From Maea johnstoni (Eukaryota > Annelida > Polychaeta > Spionida > Magelonidae): a DNA stretch of 64,000 bases. Below, piece after piece: positions 54,101 to 63,370 of this stretch (positions are counted from its first letter, which is position 1; every line of letters begins with the position of its first letter). The notes beneath the pieces are model-generated. The model worked only from the letters and a program-made list of their open reading frames with translations, searched no databases and was not told the origin of the DNA. The translations under genes were made by a program, and so were the position numbers. The stretch covers positions 1 through 64,000 of the forward strand of contig CAWWDR010000784.1 in NCBI GenBank assembly GCA_963942565.1, written 5' to 3'.

Positions 54101-57100
54101 TTGTCTTACCTGTCCTCCTCCTCATCCTGATTGCACTCCAGCACAGCAGCCTCACAGATCTTCCTGTCAATCATAGTGGACGTCACTGAAAATAACAACA
54201 CATACTAACTTTTAGCCAGAAAACTGACAAAGGTTGAAACAAATGAAATAATTTTGAAAGGTTGTCATGATATGATACTTAATAAAGATATAAAATCAGT
54301 TACAGAATTTCAAACTGCTCCATTTTAAGTATTAATGTGAGGTGCAGTGCCCATTATTTCAATTAATCTGCTATTTGTTCAGTTATAAAATGAGTTATAG
54401 ACATCTGACTGCTTCATTTCAACATTATAGGTAACTTTTTATTCACTGTGTGGTGCCACTTTGACATAATCCTACTTTAAGAATGAGACAATGAGCACCA
54501 TAATATATTGCATACATGTGCACTTCAATTCAGTCTGCCACGGCTAAAACGTTGCAGATTTTAAGAAGCATATATATATATAGCATTAACAAGGATGAGC
54601 ACTAACACCCTTAAATGCAATGTACATATCTTAAATTTCTTCACGATCATTATATAAAATTGCTCCATTGCATTTAAATTCCTGTCCCTTAGATGATTTT
54701 GAGCTTAATGAATTACTAGCTCGTAGGATAAGAATGGTAGATCCTGGGAAAATGCCTGACGTAAGCGATACCATCAATGCAAATATATATGAAATACCCC
54801 ATAAATTACCAAAAAAAGACATAAGACAATATATACATGTACTTACATGACTGTTTTTGCACTGCCTCCAATATTCTGTCAAGGCAATCTTCTCGTTGAA
54901 CTTCATTGATAGGTGCCAGTGCTTCTATCAGGAACTTACTGGCCTCACTAAAAGAAAAAAGGTTAAGAATTATGACACCCTGTTTGTGGGTCATTCCGCA
55001 CTAATTGCGACATGGATGTGAAAAATTAAATCATAATGTACACATTCAATACATATGTATTCTAAAACTAGACATTTTGAAGTTTGGGATTTTTGACTTG
55101 GATATAAAAAAAACATGTGTTTAGTGAACTTTATTGATGGTTTAATTGAGAAAAATGGGAAAGTGTGTGTTGGATGTGTGTCGGATACGACATTGGTTTT
55201 TCTTCAATAAAAACATTCTAAAACATGATAAATGTTACATTTTGGGTTGGACACATGAAATAAAGTTAGTTTGAATAAATGGTAATGAATTTTGAAGAAA
55301 AAAATATTTTGGATAAAAATAAGCTTTTGTCCAAATACTGGCTGTCGTATCCGACACAAAAAAAACATGAAAAAGTTTATTTTTCTCCAAAACTACTGCA
55401 TCAAAAAAAATGCCATTTCATGAAAGTCTCAATTATCCCTAGCCCTATTAGAACCCAGAATATAATGTGTAAGGTCTGCTTAAAATTTTGGGAAAAAAGG
55501 TGTTTTTCATTCGTGTCGGATACGACAAACGTGTCGGATACGACACCCTATCTAGAGTATACCCAACCTATTAACATTCAAGATGAACCATTTTTCAAGG
55601 GGAAGTCCAAATACGTTTTGAAAAGTACATGGTCAATACCATGGGTATGAAACAGGCTCAATTTCTCAGTTCCAATTTACATTGTTTGTCTATCAATTCC
55701 CATTTGATTGGTTACCCTTTGTCTAATTATCTGGTGCACGCCAAGTGCGATTAATCCTTGATAATCTAGGCAAATTGAAATAGGACAGTAGAAGGGGATT
55801 CACTCTACCACAGCCATGAGGATTTGATTCTAATATGAGTTGATCCACCTCTCTGTTCCAATGAAAAAACAGTTTAAATTGATACAGTGAAATGTAGAAA
55901 AAAAGCACTTAGTCAAAATGTTGAAGTGAATTAGCTGAACAGCTCATTTACACCTAGTTCCTGTTTACACCCATTTGAGAAAATGTTTGTTGAAGAACAA
56001 AACTGTATTGAGATTTATACATTTATGATAACGTCCATGATCCATCTGATCCACTTGTTACAAACTAATGCAGTCACAAGGATGGTTTCTATTTCCTTTC
56101 TTGGATCTTGCTATCCTTCCAGACATAGTGAATACCCCATCACGGTGACACCAGGGTATCTACTGGTCCCTGGTGGACACTGTCACCAAGCATGTGTATT
56201 CTAGTCAACATCCTCATCCTGTTTGAACTGGAGCCCCACAGGTTCTAGCTTGAGTATGGGAGGAAGCTGATGTTATATGCTCAGAATGCTAGGAAAAGTA
56301 TTAGTTACTCTTAATGAGGAGTTGACAACTGAAAATATTACTATTGCCAAATTCTGAACTCCTGTCGCCAAATTTGGCAATAGCTTGGTCAGCCCTGCTA
56401 GACGGAAGCAAAACCTGCTTCTATTCGACTTTAACATTTGTTATAATTGATATAGTTTTTGATATAATGGAATGGCTTTTAAGTTATTCAGGGTATCTAC
56501 CTTTAGGTAATAAATCTGATTCTTTCAATCTTAATGTCAGGGTAGCATAAATTCATGTAAGTACAGACAGTAAACTGAATCAGCATGTGGTATGTCTCTC
56601 AGAATGACAAATGATTATAGAGCATGAACATATTTGTAAAAGTAATGGTAATTATTTAAAGATATGGTACTGACAATTACATGTTTACTTTGTCATGAAA
56701 AACATTGCAGGAATCTGATTGGAGAGGGTAGGCTGAATAACATCACATGCAATTTTTATAATATGTAAGATGTCTGTATGGCCAGGAATATAAAGTATCT
56801 AATTATTGTGAGTTTTAATAAATTGTTTACTTGGAGCAATTGTACATTGTTAAAAATCAGAAAAAAATGATATATGCTGGGTAGTGTCAAGTGTAACATG
56901 TTCCAAAATGATCTAAAAATGCTCCCTTAAGACTCATATAGGTATTTTATGCAAGTCAAACTTTTCAAGATAGTACATCCTTGGTTTGTTTCAGTTCTGA
57001 TATTGATCTGATGACAAATATAATTGTTTTTATAATGATTTAAGGTAGTGGACAAAAGTGTCGTATCTGACACAGCCTAGCTTGTCGTATCCGACACAAC

Positions 57101-60100
57101 AACCTTTTTTTAGAATCATCTCACAAAACTGCCAAACAATATCTTTTTTGAGAAAATTGTTCATGACTATTGTTCAAAACCCTTTTGAGATGATACCTAG
57201 ACATGTCTTGTAGTGGAACTCCCATGAACAGAACAGAGATTTTGGTATTTGTCCAAAGTTGAGAAAACCTCCGTCGCAAGCTTGTCGTATCCGACACAAT
57301 TTTATTTTCCTCAAAAATTACATTTTTTGTGAGAAAAAAATTATGAAACAATAGCACATGTTAGATAAGTCCTTTATAGACATGATTATAAAGTGAAGTC
57401 ATCAATATTCCAGTTTTCCTCTGAAAAATAGAAATTTTAAGTGTGTAATTGTCGTATCCGACACAATGGACGCTACCACGGAATGACCCTTGTCATGATC
57501 TTTACAAAGGGATCAAGTATGTAATTTATTTAAATAGATGTAAAACATGCCACCATGGTCTTAGCCAGCAGGGTGTCGGGTGCCTTTTTGGACACCCAAA
57601 CCCTTAAAAAGAACCCCTCAGGACACCCAAATTCTTTTGTGTGGCATTTCTAAAAAATCTCAATCTCAAGCTTATAATTGAATTTTTTCATCTCCTTATA
57701 ATTCCCATGACATTGTTTAATGATATCATGCCTTATTTAGATGAATGTATACATGGTTATGGGTGAAATATGAGTATCTATATATAATGTAATCCCCCTT
57801 AAAAATTTGGACGCCCAAAAATTTTACAACTGCCAATTTTAGGCACCCAGTCTCTAAATCCTGGCTAAGACACTGCATGCCACAGAACAATACAGTCAAG
57901 GCTCCGCCCCAATTATAGCCAAGGGGGCCAAGTGGTCTATGTCATTGCCACTGACTACTTGCTGTCCAGGGCTCGACATTGGTGCTTGCCCCATTGCCCC
58001 GGGCAAGTAAAATTTGTAAATCATAGCTGTTGGGCAAGTGAAAACTGCATCTTGCTTGCCCCACTGGGAAAGTACACTTTGTATATTTCCGGTTTACTTT
58101 TGAGAATATGTGCAAGTTTTGTGATCTGGCATCCAAGCTTGTCCTAGAAAATATGCTTTCACATGCCAGAACCATGTTCTACTTGGTTTTAAATGAAATA
58201 TTATAAAACATACAATTTTTCAAGGGCAAGTGAAAGTTGGAGTAGGGCAAGTGAAAATTGAATCTCACTTGCCCTACGGGGCAAGTCGCTGCAAAAGTTA
58301 ACGTTGTGCCCTGCTGTCTCTCACTGACGCAAAAGTGGGAAAGTAAACCCCTTCGTTTCATAGACCCATGCCTGCAAGGGTCTATGGCTCATAGACTGTT
58401 TGCGCACATGGGTCTATGTACTAAGGGAGCCTCATAGACCCATGTTGGACATGGGTCTATGAACTTTGTCAGCCTCATAGACCGATTGCGCACATGGGTC
58501 TATGGGCACAAGGCAAACAGAGCATAGAAAATACACGGCAAAATCATTTTTGAACTAAAATATGTACATAAAATACATCCCAAAACCAAAGGTGTGTATG
58601 ATCAGGGAAATGTCTGTAGGATGGAGCAGTAACACAATACGTTATTTGATTTCTTCTGTAGTTAAAATCATTTTAACGGGGATTAAAACCTGCCTTAAAA
58701 ACAACGAAGTTTTTTGACAAGAAAAAAAAATTGAACAGACCTTTGGTGTGTGTGACAGCAATCTTGTTCGTTAGAATGAGATCCCATGACTGCTTTTGAT
58801 CATCCCCCCTTCCCACCACCATATCAAGGACACGGGCAAGAAACATGCATTATTTTTAAACCCATGTTATGTTTGATAAAATACATTGACCCCCCTGGTG
58901 GCATCCCAGGTTAGTAGTTTGAACAACAAATAACCTTACCTGATGGCTCTGTAGCAAATGACTAGGTTAGACAAAGAATTAACTTCAAAGTCTGAGAGAG
59001 AGGATGCAAAAATAAATACACAATAAGGGAGAGAAAAAAATAAATGTGTAGAGAATAAATAAATAAGCAAGTCAGAAAGAAAGAGCTGGAAGAAAAAACT
59101 AAAATCCATATGGAGAACAGAACATTGGATAAATGTCTGACTATGACAGAATATTCATTACAGACCTCTGCCGACATGGTGACACTCAACTTCCTGTTCT
59201 AGTAAAGTGCATCGACCCATGTCCAACATGGGTCGATGTGAGAGAGATTTCTTGTTTGAGGTTTTCAAATTACAACGACCCTTGACCAACAAGAGTCGAT
59301 GGCAGCAAGTTTCCTGCTAGACCCTTGACGGACAATGGTCGTTGACTACGTAGACCCATGCATGCAAGCGTCGGTGGGGGTTTACTTTCACCCATCGACG
59401 CTTATGGTCGATGAGCTACAGCCATAGACCCATGACTGACAAGCGTCTATGATGGCCATCGACCCATCTGAGACTTAGTCGATGGTGCTCGACCCTTGCC
59501 TGCATGCGTCGACAGAAGCATAGACGCTGTCCTACAAGGGTCGACGAAAGCATAGACGCTGTCCTACAAGGGTCGACAAAAGCATAGACGCTGTCCTACA
59601 AGGGTCGATGGAGTTGACATCGATTTCACAAAAAGGGTCGACGGGGGTTTACTTTAATCCACTTGCCTCACTGACCCAAGCTTTATGTACTTTTTTGTGA
59701 CAAAACGTTTGAGTTATAAATCCATTCAAACTTGGCAAACATCTTTGGAGCACCACTACGTGTACATGTATAAGCATTTTGCTCATTAGGTCCCATTGTA
59801 AAATTTGCTCATTGGCAACAATACAATCTTGCGTGTTTGTATTGTTGGCAATGGGCAAATTTTACAATGGGACTTAATCCATGGGCAAAATCAACATTTT
59901 GTGGAGTTGAGACAAAAATTATGTCTGTGCATACACGTATTAGTGCTCCGAAGAGGTTTGCCAAGTTTTGATGCCAAACTCTAGCGTTTTGTCACCAAAA
60001 GTGGAAAAAGCGGTTGCCAAACTCGAGTCAGACAAACTATTTATACTATATCACAGCTGAGATGAGTAGACCGGGATCGGGCACTGTCCATGCATCATCA

Positions 60101-60700
60101 AATGTCGCTGCCTCCCATCTCCTTGGCAACTATCTGACCTAGAAAGGATGCTGCATGCTAATTGCACAGATCAGATCACGTGACCAAGGCTACACCGCGT
60201 AACCCGAGGCGCACATACCCTAGGTGCTAGCATGCTGTGCCTATGGCGTTGCGGTTCAAGGGGATGTATTTCTCTGATCACAGTCAACTTTCAACTACAT
60301 TTTTTCAAATAAATATATTTATGGGGAAATAGTCAAATAAGCATTCTAGATATGTGGTAAAAACTTATTCATCTATATTATAAACAATGCATGTATAAAA
60401 CAGGACGCTGTCACATGTAATAGATATTTCAAAACAAAAAAAAAAGTTCTTGTATTCATGAGAAGTCAAGTGACTGAGCAGCAAGTCAGTCTTGGCAAGT
60501 GGTGTCGGTGTGTTGATTGCGGTGTGTTTACAACTGAATGATTCATCTGCCTTTTTCTCCAGCCAGATTCAGAAAGGACCTGCACGAACAGAACCCATAA
60601 ATGAGTTCAAATATTTTAATTCATAGGGAACCTACCTCCTCAGAGTGAGGCCATGCATCCGAAAAGCAGAAACTATTTGTGTTTTGAGTTTCGCTGCCAT
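42196..60700 (-). CDS. POLE2: DNA polymerase epsilon subunit 2 (POLE2), 12 exons placed
   Basis: Second (B) subunit of the leading-strand replicative polymerase epsilon, a nuclear structural subunit needed for holoenzyme assembly. Exons in transcript order: 60636-60700, 54847-54947, 54110-54185, 52848-52925, 52241-52487, 51681-51737, 51204-51325, 49928-50069, 49330-49450, 48591-48705, 43038-43221, 42196-42372. All junctions use GT-AG and the reading frame is kept through all of them, giving 495 codons (human POLE2 is about 527 residues). Conserved stretches include [100 protein letters not shown] and [11 protein letters not shown]. By family knowledge the order is an N-terminal helical domain, an OB fold, then a calcineurin-like phosphoesterase fold that is catalytically inactive in B subunits. 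Exon 6 has a weak donor (GTATCC). The C-terminal 25-30 residues are unplaced: exon 12 ends at a strong donor after INP, yet reading through continues in frame to FGAKV, where GTACAA could be an alternative donor. Introns 1 and 10 exceed 5 kb and are full of transposons. Confidence 0.95.
43208..43344 (-). repeat. Tandem duplication across the POLE2 exon 11 acceptor
   Basis: Two adjacent copies of about 69 bp: 43208-43276 and 43277-43344, both starting CAGGAATAGCTGGCC on the plus strand and ending in ATAGACCACACA. The duplicated segment covers the exon 11 splice acceptor and the first exon bases. Read on the gene's strand, the exon-proximal copy keeps TAG before GCCAGC, while the upstream copy has TTG there, so only one acceptor is usable. 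Confidence 0.85.
43676..46090. repeat. Nested tandem repeat block in POLE2 intron 10
   Basis: Large units start with a version of TCCCTTAAGGGGCATATGCC at about 43676, 44168, 44792 and 45759. Each runs through ATTAAATATCAG, an AT-rich part and CATCCAGTAGATCACCAAAC to the next start. Inside the units a smaller module containing CTTTATCTTTTTATCATACC (followed by TAATAGTGCC) recurs eight times, at about 43809, 44302, 44430, 45026, 45148, 45265, 45402 and 45893, so unit lengths differ. Three similar short minus-strand frames (43966-44160, 44590-44784, 45573-45755) are parts of the repeat and not genes. No terminal inverted repeat is evident. Confidence 0.85.
46376..47154. repeat. 779-bp tandem duplication, copy 1
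   Basis: Nearly identical to 47197-47975, offset 821 bp, with a 42-bp spacer. Each copy holds a 17-bp inverted repeat (GAAACCAAAAGAATTAA at 46834-46850 and its complement at 46877-46893), the strings ACTTCCGGTTGTAGCG and CCGTAACCTCGC, and two related boxes CCGCTCATTGGATAA ending in CCACGTGGT. No protein is recognised; open frames in the two copies match only because the DNA does. Confidence 0.9.
47197..47975. repeat. 779-bp tandem duplication, copy 2
   Basis: Second copy of the block above, differing at only a handful of bases, so the duplication is recent. The spacer before it (47155-47196) carries TTATAAATAGGC, a TATA-like motif. After the copy the sequence becomes CpG-rich (47976-48075, with CACGTGATTAGCC and CGCATGCGCATCC), then strongly A/C-rich to about 48350. 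Copies and tail may be parts of one larger non-coding element, but I cannot define its ends. Confidence 0.9.
48356..48379. repeat. Perfect 10-bp hairpin
   Basis: AGGTTGACCT, loop TTGT, AGGTCAACCT, followed directly by CTAAAAAATC. It closes the A/C-rich tail after the 779-bp duplication. A hairpin near CTRR resembles a Helitron 3' end, but here the spacing is zero and not the usual 10-12 bases, so that reading is weak. Confidence 0.6.
50720..51147. mobile_element. hAT-like MITE with 8-bp duplication GAATTTAC
   Basis: 428 bp in POLE2 intron 7. Starts TAGTGATGTCATTGATA, ends CTATCGATGACATCCCTA, and is flanked by GAATTTAC at 50712-50719 and 51148-51155. The interior is rich in ATCGATTCGATTCGA repeats. 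A second TAGGGATGTCATTAAT near 50830 suggests an internal duplicate of the end. Perfect 8-bp duplication and these ends indicate hAT. Non-coding. Confidence 0.9.
53305..53881. mobile_element. hAT-like MITE, GTCTTAGC family, carrying a nested MITE
   Basis: Starts CATGGTCTTAGCTGGAGG and ends AGGTGGCTAAGCCCCTG. It is flanked by ACCTAAAT at 53297-53304 and 53882-53889, a perfect 8-bp duplication. Length is raised to 577 bp by a second element inside it (53396-53667). It lies in POLE2 intron 3 and has no coding capacity. Confidence 0.85.
53396..53667. mobile_element. Nested hAT-like MITE, TGGGAG...CTCTG family
   Basis: Flanked by GTTCACAC at 53388-53395 and 53668-53675, a perfect 8-bp duplication inside the host MITE. 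The body shares GGGCACTGTGCATGC, CACGTGACCAA, CCGCGTAACCCGAGGC and GCATGCTGTGCCTATG with the copy at 60058-60276. Insertion order is clear: this one is younger than its host element. Confidence 0.8.
54988..57489. mobile_element. 2.5-kb DNA transposon-like element with GGGTCATTCCG ends
   Basis: Left end GGGTCATTCCGCACTA, right end CTACCACGGAATGACCC, flanked by TTGT at 54984-54987 and 57490-57493, consistent with a 4-bp duplication. It sits in POLE2 intron 1. Both subterminal regions carry the 15-bp near-palindrome GTGTCGGATACGACA or its complement: 55178-55192, 55343-55357, 55513-55527, 55531-55545 on the left; 57059-57073 (one mismatch), 57083-57097, 57283-57297, 57450-57464 on the right. The four right copies share one orientation and three of the four left copies have the opposite one, as expected of transposase-binding repeats. 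The middle (about 55680-57040) has no recognisable transposase, so it appears non-autonomous. The superfamily is undetermined. Confidence 0.8.
57554..57875. mobile_element. hAT-like MITE, GTCTTAGCCAG family, best copy
   Basis: 322 bp. Starts CATGGTCTTAGCCAGCAGGG, ends AAATCCTGGCTAAGACACTG, flanked by CATGCCAC at 57546-57553 and 57876-57883 (perfect 8-bp duplication). Nearly the same sequence as 8047-8360. Non-coding; lies in POLE2 intron 1. Confidence 0.9.
57967..58313. mobile_element. hAT-like MITE with 5-bp duplication, CAGGGCTC family
   Basis: 347 bp. Starts CAGGGCTCGACATTGG and ends TTAACGTTGTGCCCTG, flanked by CTGTC at 57962-57966 and 58314-58318. The interior is made of inverted and direct copies of GGGCAAGTGAAA and CTTGCCCCA. 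It has the same end design and duplication length as 5606-5848 and 7621-7799, but a different interior repeat word. Confidence 0.85.
58332..59668. mobile_element. Element bearing arrays of 29-bp hairpins
   Basis: Left end AAAGTGGGAAAGTAAACCCC and right end GGGGGTTTACTTTAATCCAC are imperfect inverted repeats; a third such end, GGGGGTTTACTTTCACCC, lies inside near 59375. The flanks CACTGACGCA (58322-58331) and CACTGACCCA (59669-59678) could be a diverged 10-bp duplication, which would suit Mutator-like elements; this is inference. Next to the left end (58359-58502) and through the right part (59210-59640) lie serial hairpins of the form CATAGACCCATG, 4-5 base loop, CATGGGTCTATG. Examples are perfect 12-bp stems at 58433-58461 and 59210-59238. 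The last three units (from about 59519) are near-identical copies containing CATAGACGCTGTCCTACAAG. No transposase is seen. Confidence 0.65.
59684..60006. repeat. Fold-back inverted repeat of about 320 bp
   Basis: Two arms of about 150 bp (59684-59833 and 59845-60006) are imperfect inverted copies. Paired strings include GTCCCATTGTAAAATTTGC, TTGGCAACAATACAA, CAAACTTGGCAAAC and GTGACAAAACG, each found again in complement in the other arm. The centre is about 10 bp. The transcript would form a long hairpin. It has the look of a fold-back MITE. Confidence 0.8.
60058..60276. mobile_element. hAT-like MITE, TGGGAG...CTCTG family, second copy
   Basis: Starts TGAGATGAGTAGAC, ends GGATGTATTTCTCTG. It is flanked by ATCACAGC (60050-60057) and ATCACAGT (60277-60284), 7 of 8 bases. 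The interior matches 53396-53667. Non-coding, in POLE2 intron 1. Confidence 0.75.
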
Positions 60701-60707
60701 CTTGCAA

Positions 60708-60718
60708 TTCCGCGCCAA
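60708..60718 (-). promoter_or_regulatory. E2F-like site with overlapping inverted CCAAT upstream of POLE2
   Basis: On the gene's strand ATTGGCGCGGAA lies 8 bases before the start codon. TTGGCGCG fits the E2F consensus (TTTSSCGC) with one difference, and ATTGG is an inverted CCAAT box. E2F control of replication genes at G1/S is well established, so this fits POLE2. The start has a good context (AAG before ATGG). Confidence 0.6.
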
Positions 60719-61307
60719 TGTGGCCTCGTTTTCAAACTAGGTCACTATGGGAATTCCCTCATTACAACTAGGGGGATTCCCTCCAGCGCTCCACATGAAA
60801 CTATATTTCAGCTGCAGCTACCGTGGTGATTTAATTGAAGACTTCGCCTGCATTGAAAATTTTAGGAAATAAACTATTCTGTACGATGGACCAAGTGTGA
60901 ATAATAAAAAATTTAAATGTTTATTTTCACCACCGTATTTTGGGGGGAGAAAATAAATTTAAATATATTTTCACTCCCGTTTATTGGGGAGAGAAATATA
61001 TTTAAATATATTTTCACTCCCGTTTATTGGGGAAAGAAATATATTCAAATTTATTTTCACCACCGTATTTTTGTGGGAGAAAGTATATTTAAATTTATTT
61101 TCACCACCATATTTTTGGGGGAGAAAATAAATTAAAATATATTTTCACTCCCGTTTATTGGGGAAAGAAATATATTCAAATTTATTTTCACCACCGTATT
61201 TTTGTGGGAGAAAGTATATTTAAATTTATTTTCACCACCATATTTTTGGGGGAGAAAATAAATTAAAATTTATTTTCACTCCCGTTTATTCGGCACGATG
61301 GACCAAG

Positions 61308-61553
61308 TACGATGGACCAAGTGTGAAAGAGAATTGGGGAGAGAAAATAAATTCAAATATATTTTCTCTCGCCAATAAACGGGAGTGAAAATATTTTTAG
61401 ATATATTTTTTCTCCCCAATAAACGGGAATGAAAATAAATTTGAATTTATTTACACCCCCCCCCCCACCCCCCCCCCCCCCCCCCAAAAAAAAAAAATAC
61501 GGTGTGGAAAATGGATATTTAAATATTTTCTCTTTCACACTTGGTCCATCGTA
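61308..61553. mobile_element. Second TACGATGGACC element nested in the first
   Basis: Starts TACGATGGACCAAGTGTGAA, ends TTCACACTTGGTCCATCGTA; a perfect 20-bp inverted repeat over 246 bp. A partial extra end (CACGATGGACCAAG) lies just before it. It includes the C-tract plus A-tract at 61456-61508. Confidence 0.75.
61456..61508. repeat. Poly-C tract followed by poly-A
   Basis: About 41 C residues broken by a single A, then about 12 A. The complement is a G-tract able to form quadruplexes, and its length is likely to be unreliable in assembly. Confidence 0.9.
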
Positions 61554-62130
61554 AAATACGCTGGTGAAAATAAATATTTTCTCTTTCACACTAGGTCCAT
61601 CGTACTTTTCTATAGTGGTCGGGAAAACATAAATTTGAATTTATTTTCTCCCCCAAAAATACGGTGGTGAAAATAAATTTGAATATATTTTCTCCCCCAA
61701 AAATATCACCATCCGTATAATGATAATAAAATATAATCATCACTACATGCTCAAAGTTCCCATTTACAAAAAAAAGTGTTGAAAAGTACAAACTAGGTTT
61801 ATACGTTTCTATATAGGCCAGATCACAGAAGCTATTATATGTTTTGCCACCTCTCGGAGCAGGTTGTATGTATACATGTATAATATAAGTAGGTGACCTA
61901 CTTCATGCAATGCAAGCATCTTTGACATGGCTGTCTCACTTTGTTGCTACGTTTTGTTTGTATCCACGCTTCATCTGCCTGTGTTACTGGCCAACAGCTC
62001 AGGAAAAGGTGAATCAATGGTTGACACGTCTATGTGTATGAGTGTAAAGATATAACGAATATAAACTGCATGTAGTACAATGCATGTGTCATTGATATAT
62101 ACATGTATGGAAAGCCGTTCTTGCAGAAAA

Positions 62131-62887
62131 GCACTATTTGTCTTTAAAGACAATTCAATTGTCTTTAAAGACAATTCAATTGTCTTTAAAGACAATTCAT
62201 TTGTCTTTATCCATATTAAAGACAAATGAATTGTCTTTAATATGGAATGTTTTCTCTGCATTTAATCACTATTTTTCTTTAAAGAGAATTATTTTTCTTT
62301 AAAGAGAATTTAATTATCATTAATGATAAATCATTTATCATTAATGATAAATCATTTATCATTAAAGAAAAATGAGAAATTGAATTGTCTTTAAAGAAAA
62401 ATCATTTATCATTAAAGAAAAATCATTTATCATTAAAGAAAAATCATTTATCATTAAAGAGAATTCAACTTGATTTTTCTTTAATGATAAATGATTTATC
62501 ATTAATGAAAAATCGAGGTATTTTTCTTTAATGATAAATGATTTATCATTAATGATAAATGATTTATCATTAATGATAAATGATTTATCATTAATGATAA
62601 ATCATTTATCATTAAAGAAAAATCATTTATCATTAATGATCAATCATTTATCATTAAAGAGAATTCGTGTTGAATTCTCTTTAAAGAGAATTGATTTATC
62701 ATTAAAGAAAAATGATTTTTCTTTAAAGAAAATTACTCGTATTTCCCATTAAAGAAAAATCCTCTTGATTTTTCTTTAATGATAAATGATTTATCATTAA
62801 TGATAAATGATTTATCATTAAAGAAAAATACCTCGATTTTTCATTAATGATAAATCATTTATCATTAAAGAAAAATCAAGTTGAATT
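62131..62887. repeat. Array of short AT-rich palindromes with a large inverted repeat
   Basis: Serial palindromes: TTGTCTTTAAAGACAATTCA (three in a row, 62149-62207), TTTCTTTAAAGAGAATT, and TTTATCATTAATGATAAATC repeated many times. The right part folds on itself: about 62462-62560 and 62790-62887 are inverted copies, beginning AATTCAACTTGATTTTTC and ending GAAAAATCAAGTTGAATT. The apparent repetitive Leu/Asp/Asn open frame at 62531-62752 is a by-product. DNA of this kind can extrude cruciforms. Confidence 0.9.
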
Positions 62888-63128
62888 GCCTATCCCATAA
62901 ACTGTCTTCGAATTAGGCATGTCAGGATATTGACTCGTAAAAAAGGCAATTTTCAGACACGCAATTAGCAATTGAAGTTCATACGTTGAAAAGCTCATAT
63001 TCAAATCCAGCTATGACAAAGCATATATTTACATGCAATGAAGGATTTTCTATTACCAGAAAGGGGAAATCCGAATACTCATGAAACAAAAGTATATCCA
63101 TTGGTCATTCTCAATAGGCGTGAATGTA

Positions 63129-63370
63129 TACGATGGGCCAGGTGTGAAAGAGCAAAAACAAAAACTCTGTAATTTCACGGCCGTTTTTTGGGCAGAGAAA
63201 TTAAATAAGTTTTTTATTTTCTCTTTCGCATGGTCGGAAAAAAGTTTATTTACCCTCCTATTAGAGTGGTAGGAAAAATCAAAGTATTATTTCCTCTCCC
63301 CCCCCCCCAAAAAAAAAAAAAACAGGCGTGATAATTGAAATTAAATTATTCGATCCTTCACACTTGACGC
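63129..63370. mobile_element. Diverged TACGATGGACC-type element
   Basis: Left end TACGATGGGCCAGGTGTGAA, right end TTCGATCCTTCACACTTG, both matching the 60882 and 61308 ends with changes. It contains a C-tract plus A-tract (63299-63322) as the 61308 copy does. Non-coding. Confidence 0.5.

Larger units (their letters stand above)
60882..61603. mobile_element. TACGATGGACC-ended element built of palindromic repeats
   Basis: Left end TACGATGGACCAAGTGTGA, right end TCACACTAGGTCCATCGTA; both end in TA. The interior repeats AAATATATTTTC and GAAAATAAATTT around CACTCCCGTTTATTGGGG and CACCACCGTATTTTTG, each repeat being partly self-complementary. It is upstream of POLE2. No coding sequence. A TA duplication is possible but the ends do not match the usual Tc1/mariner CAGT start. 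Confidence 0.65.

Noticed and set aside
55279-55650. 123-residue plus-strand frame inside the 2.5-kb element as a transposase
   Set aside because: No transposase motif is seen; its VSDTT segments are translations of the 15-bp repeat.
62531-62752. Frame encoding repeated Met-Ile-Asn-Asp-Leu-Ser-Leu
   Set aside because: It follows directly from the 21-base spacing of the TTTATCATTAATGATAAA palindromes.
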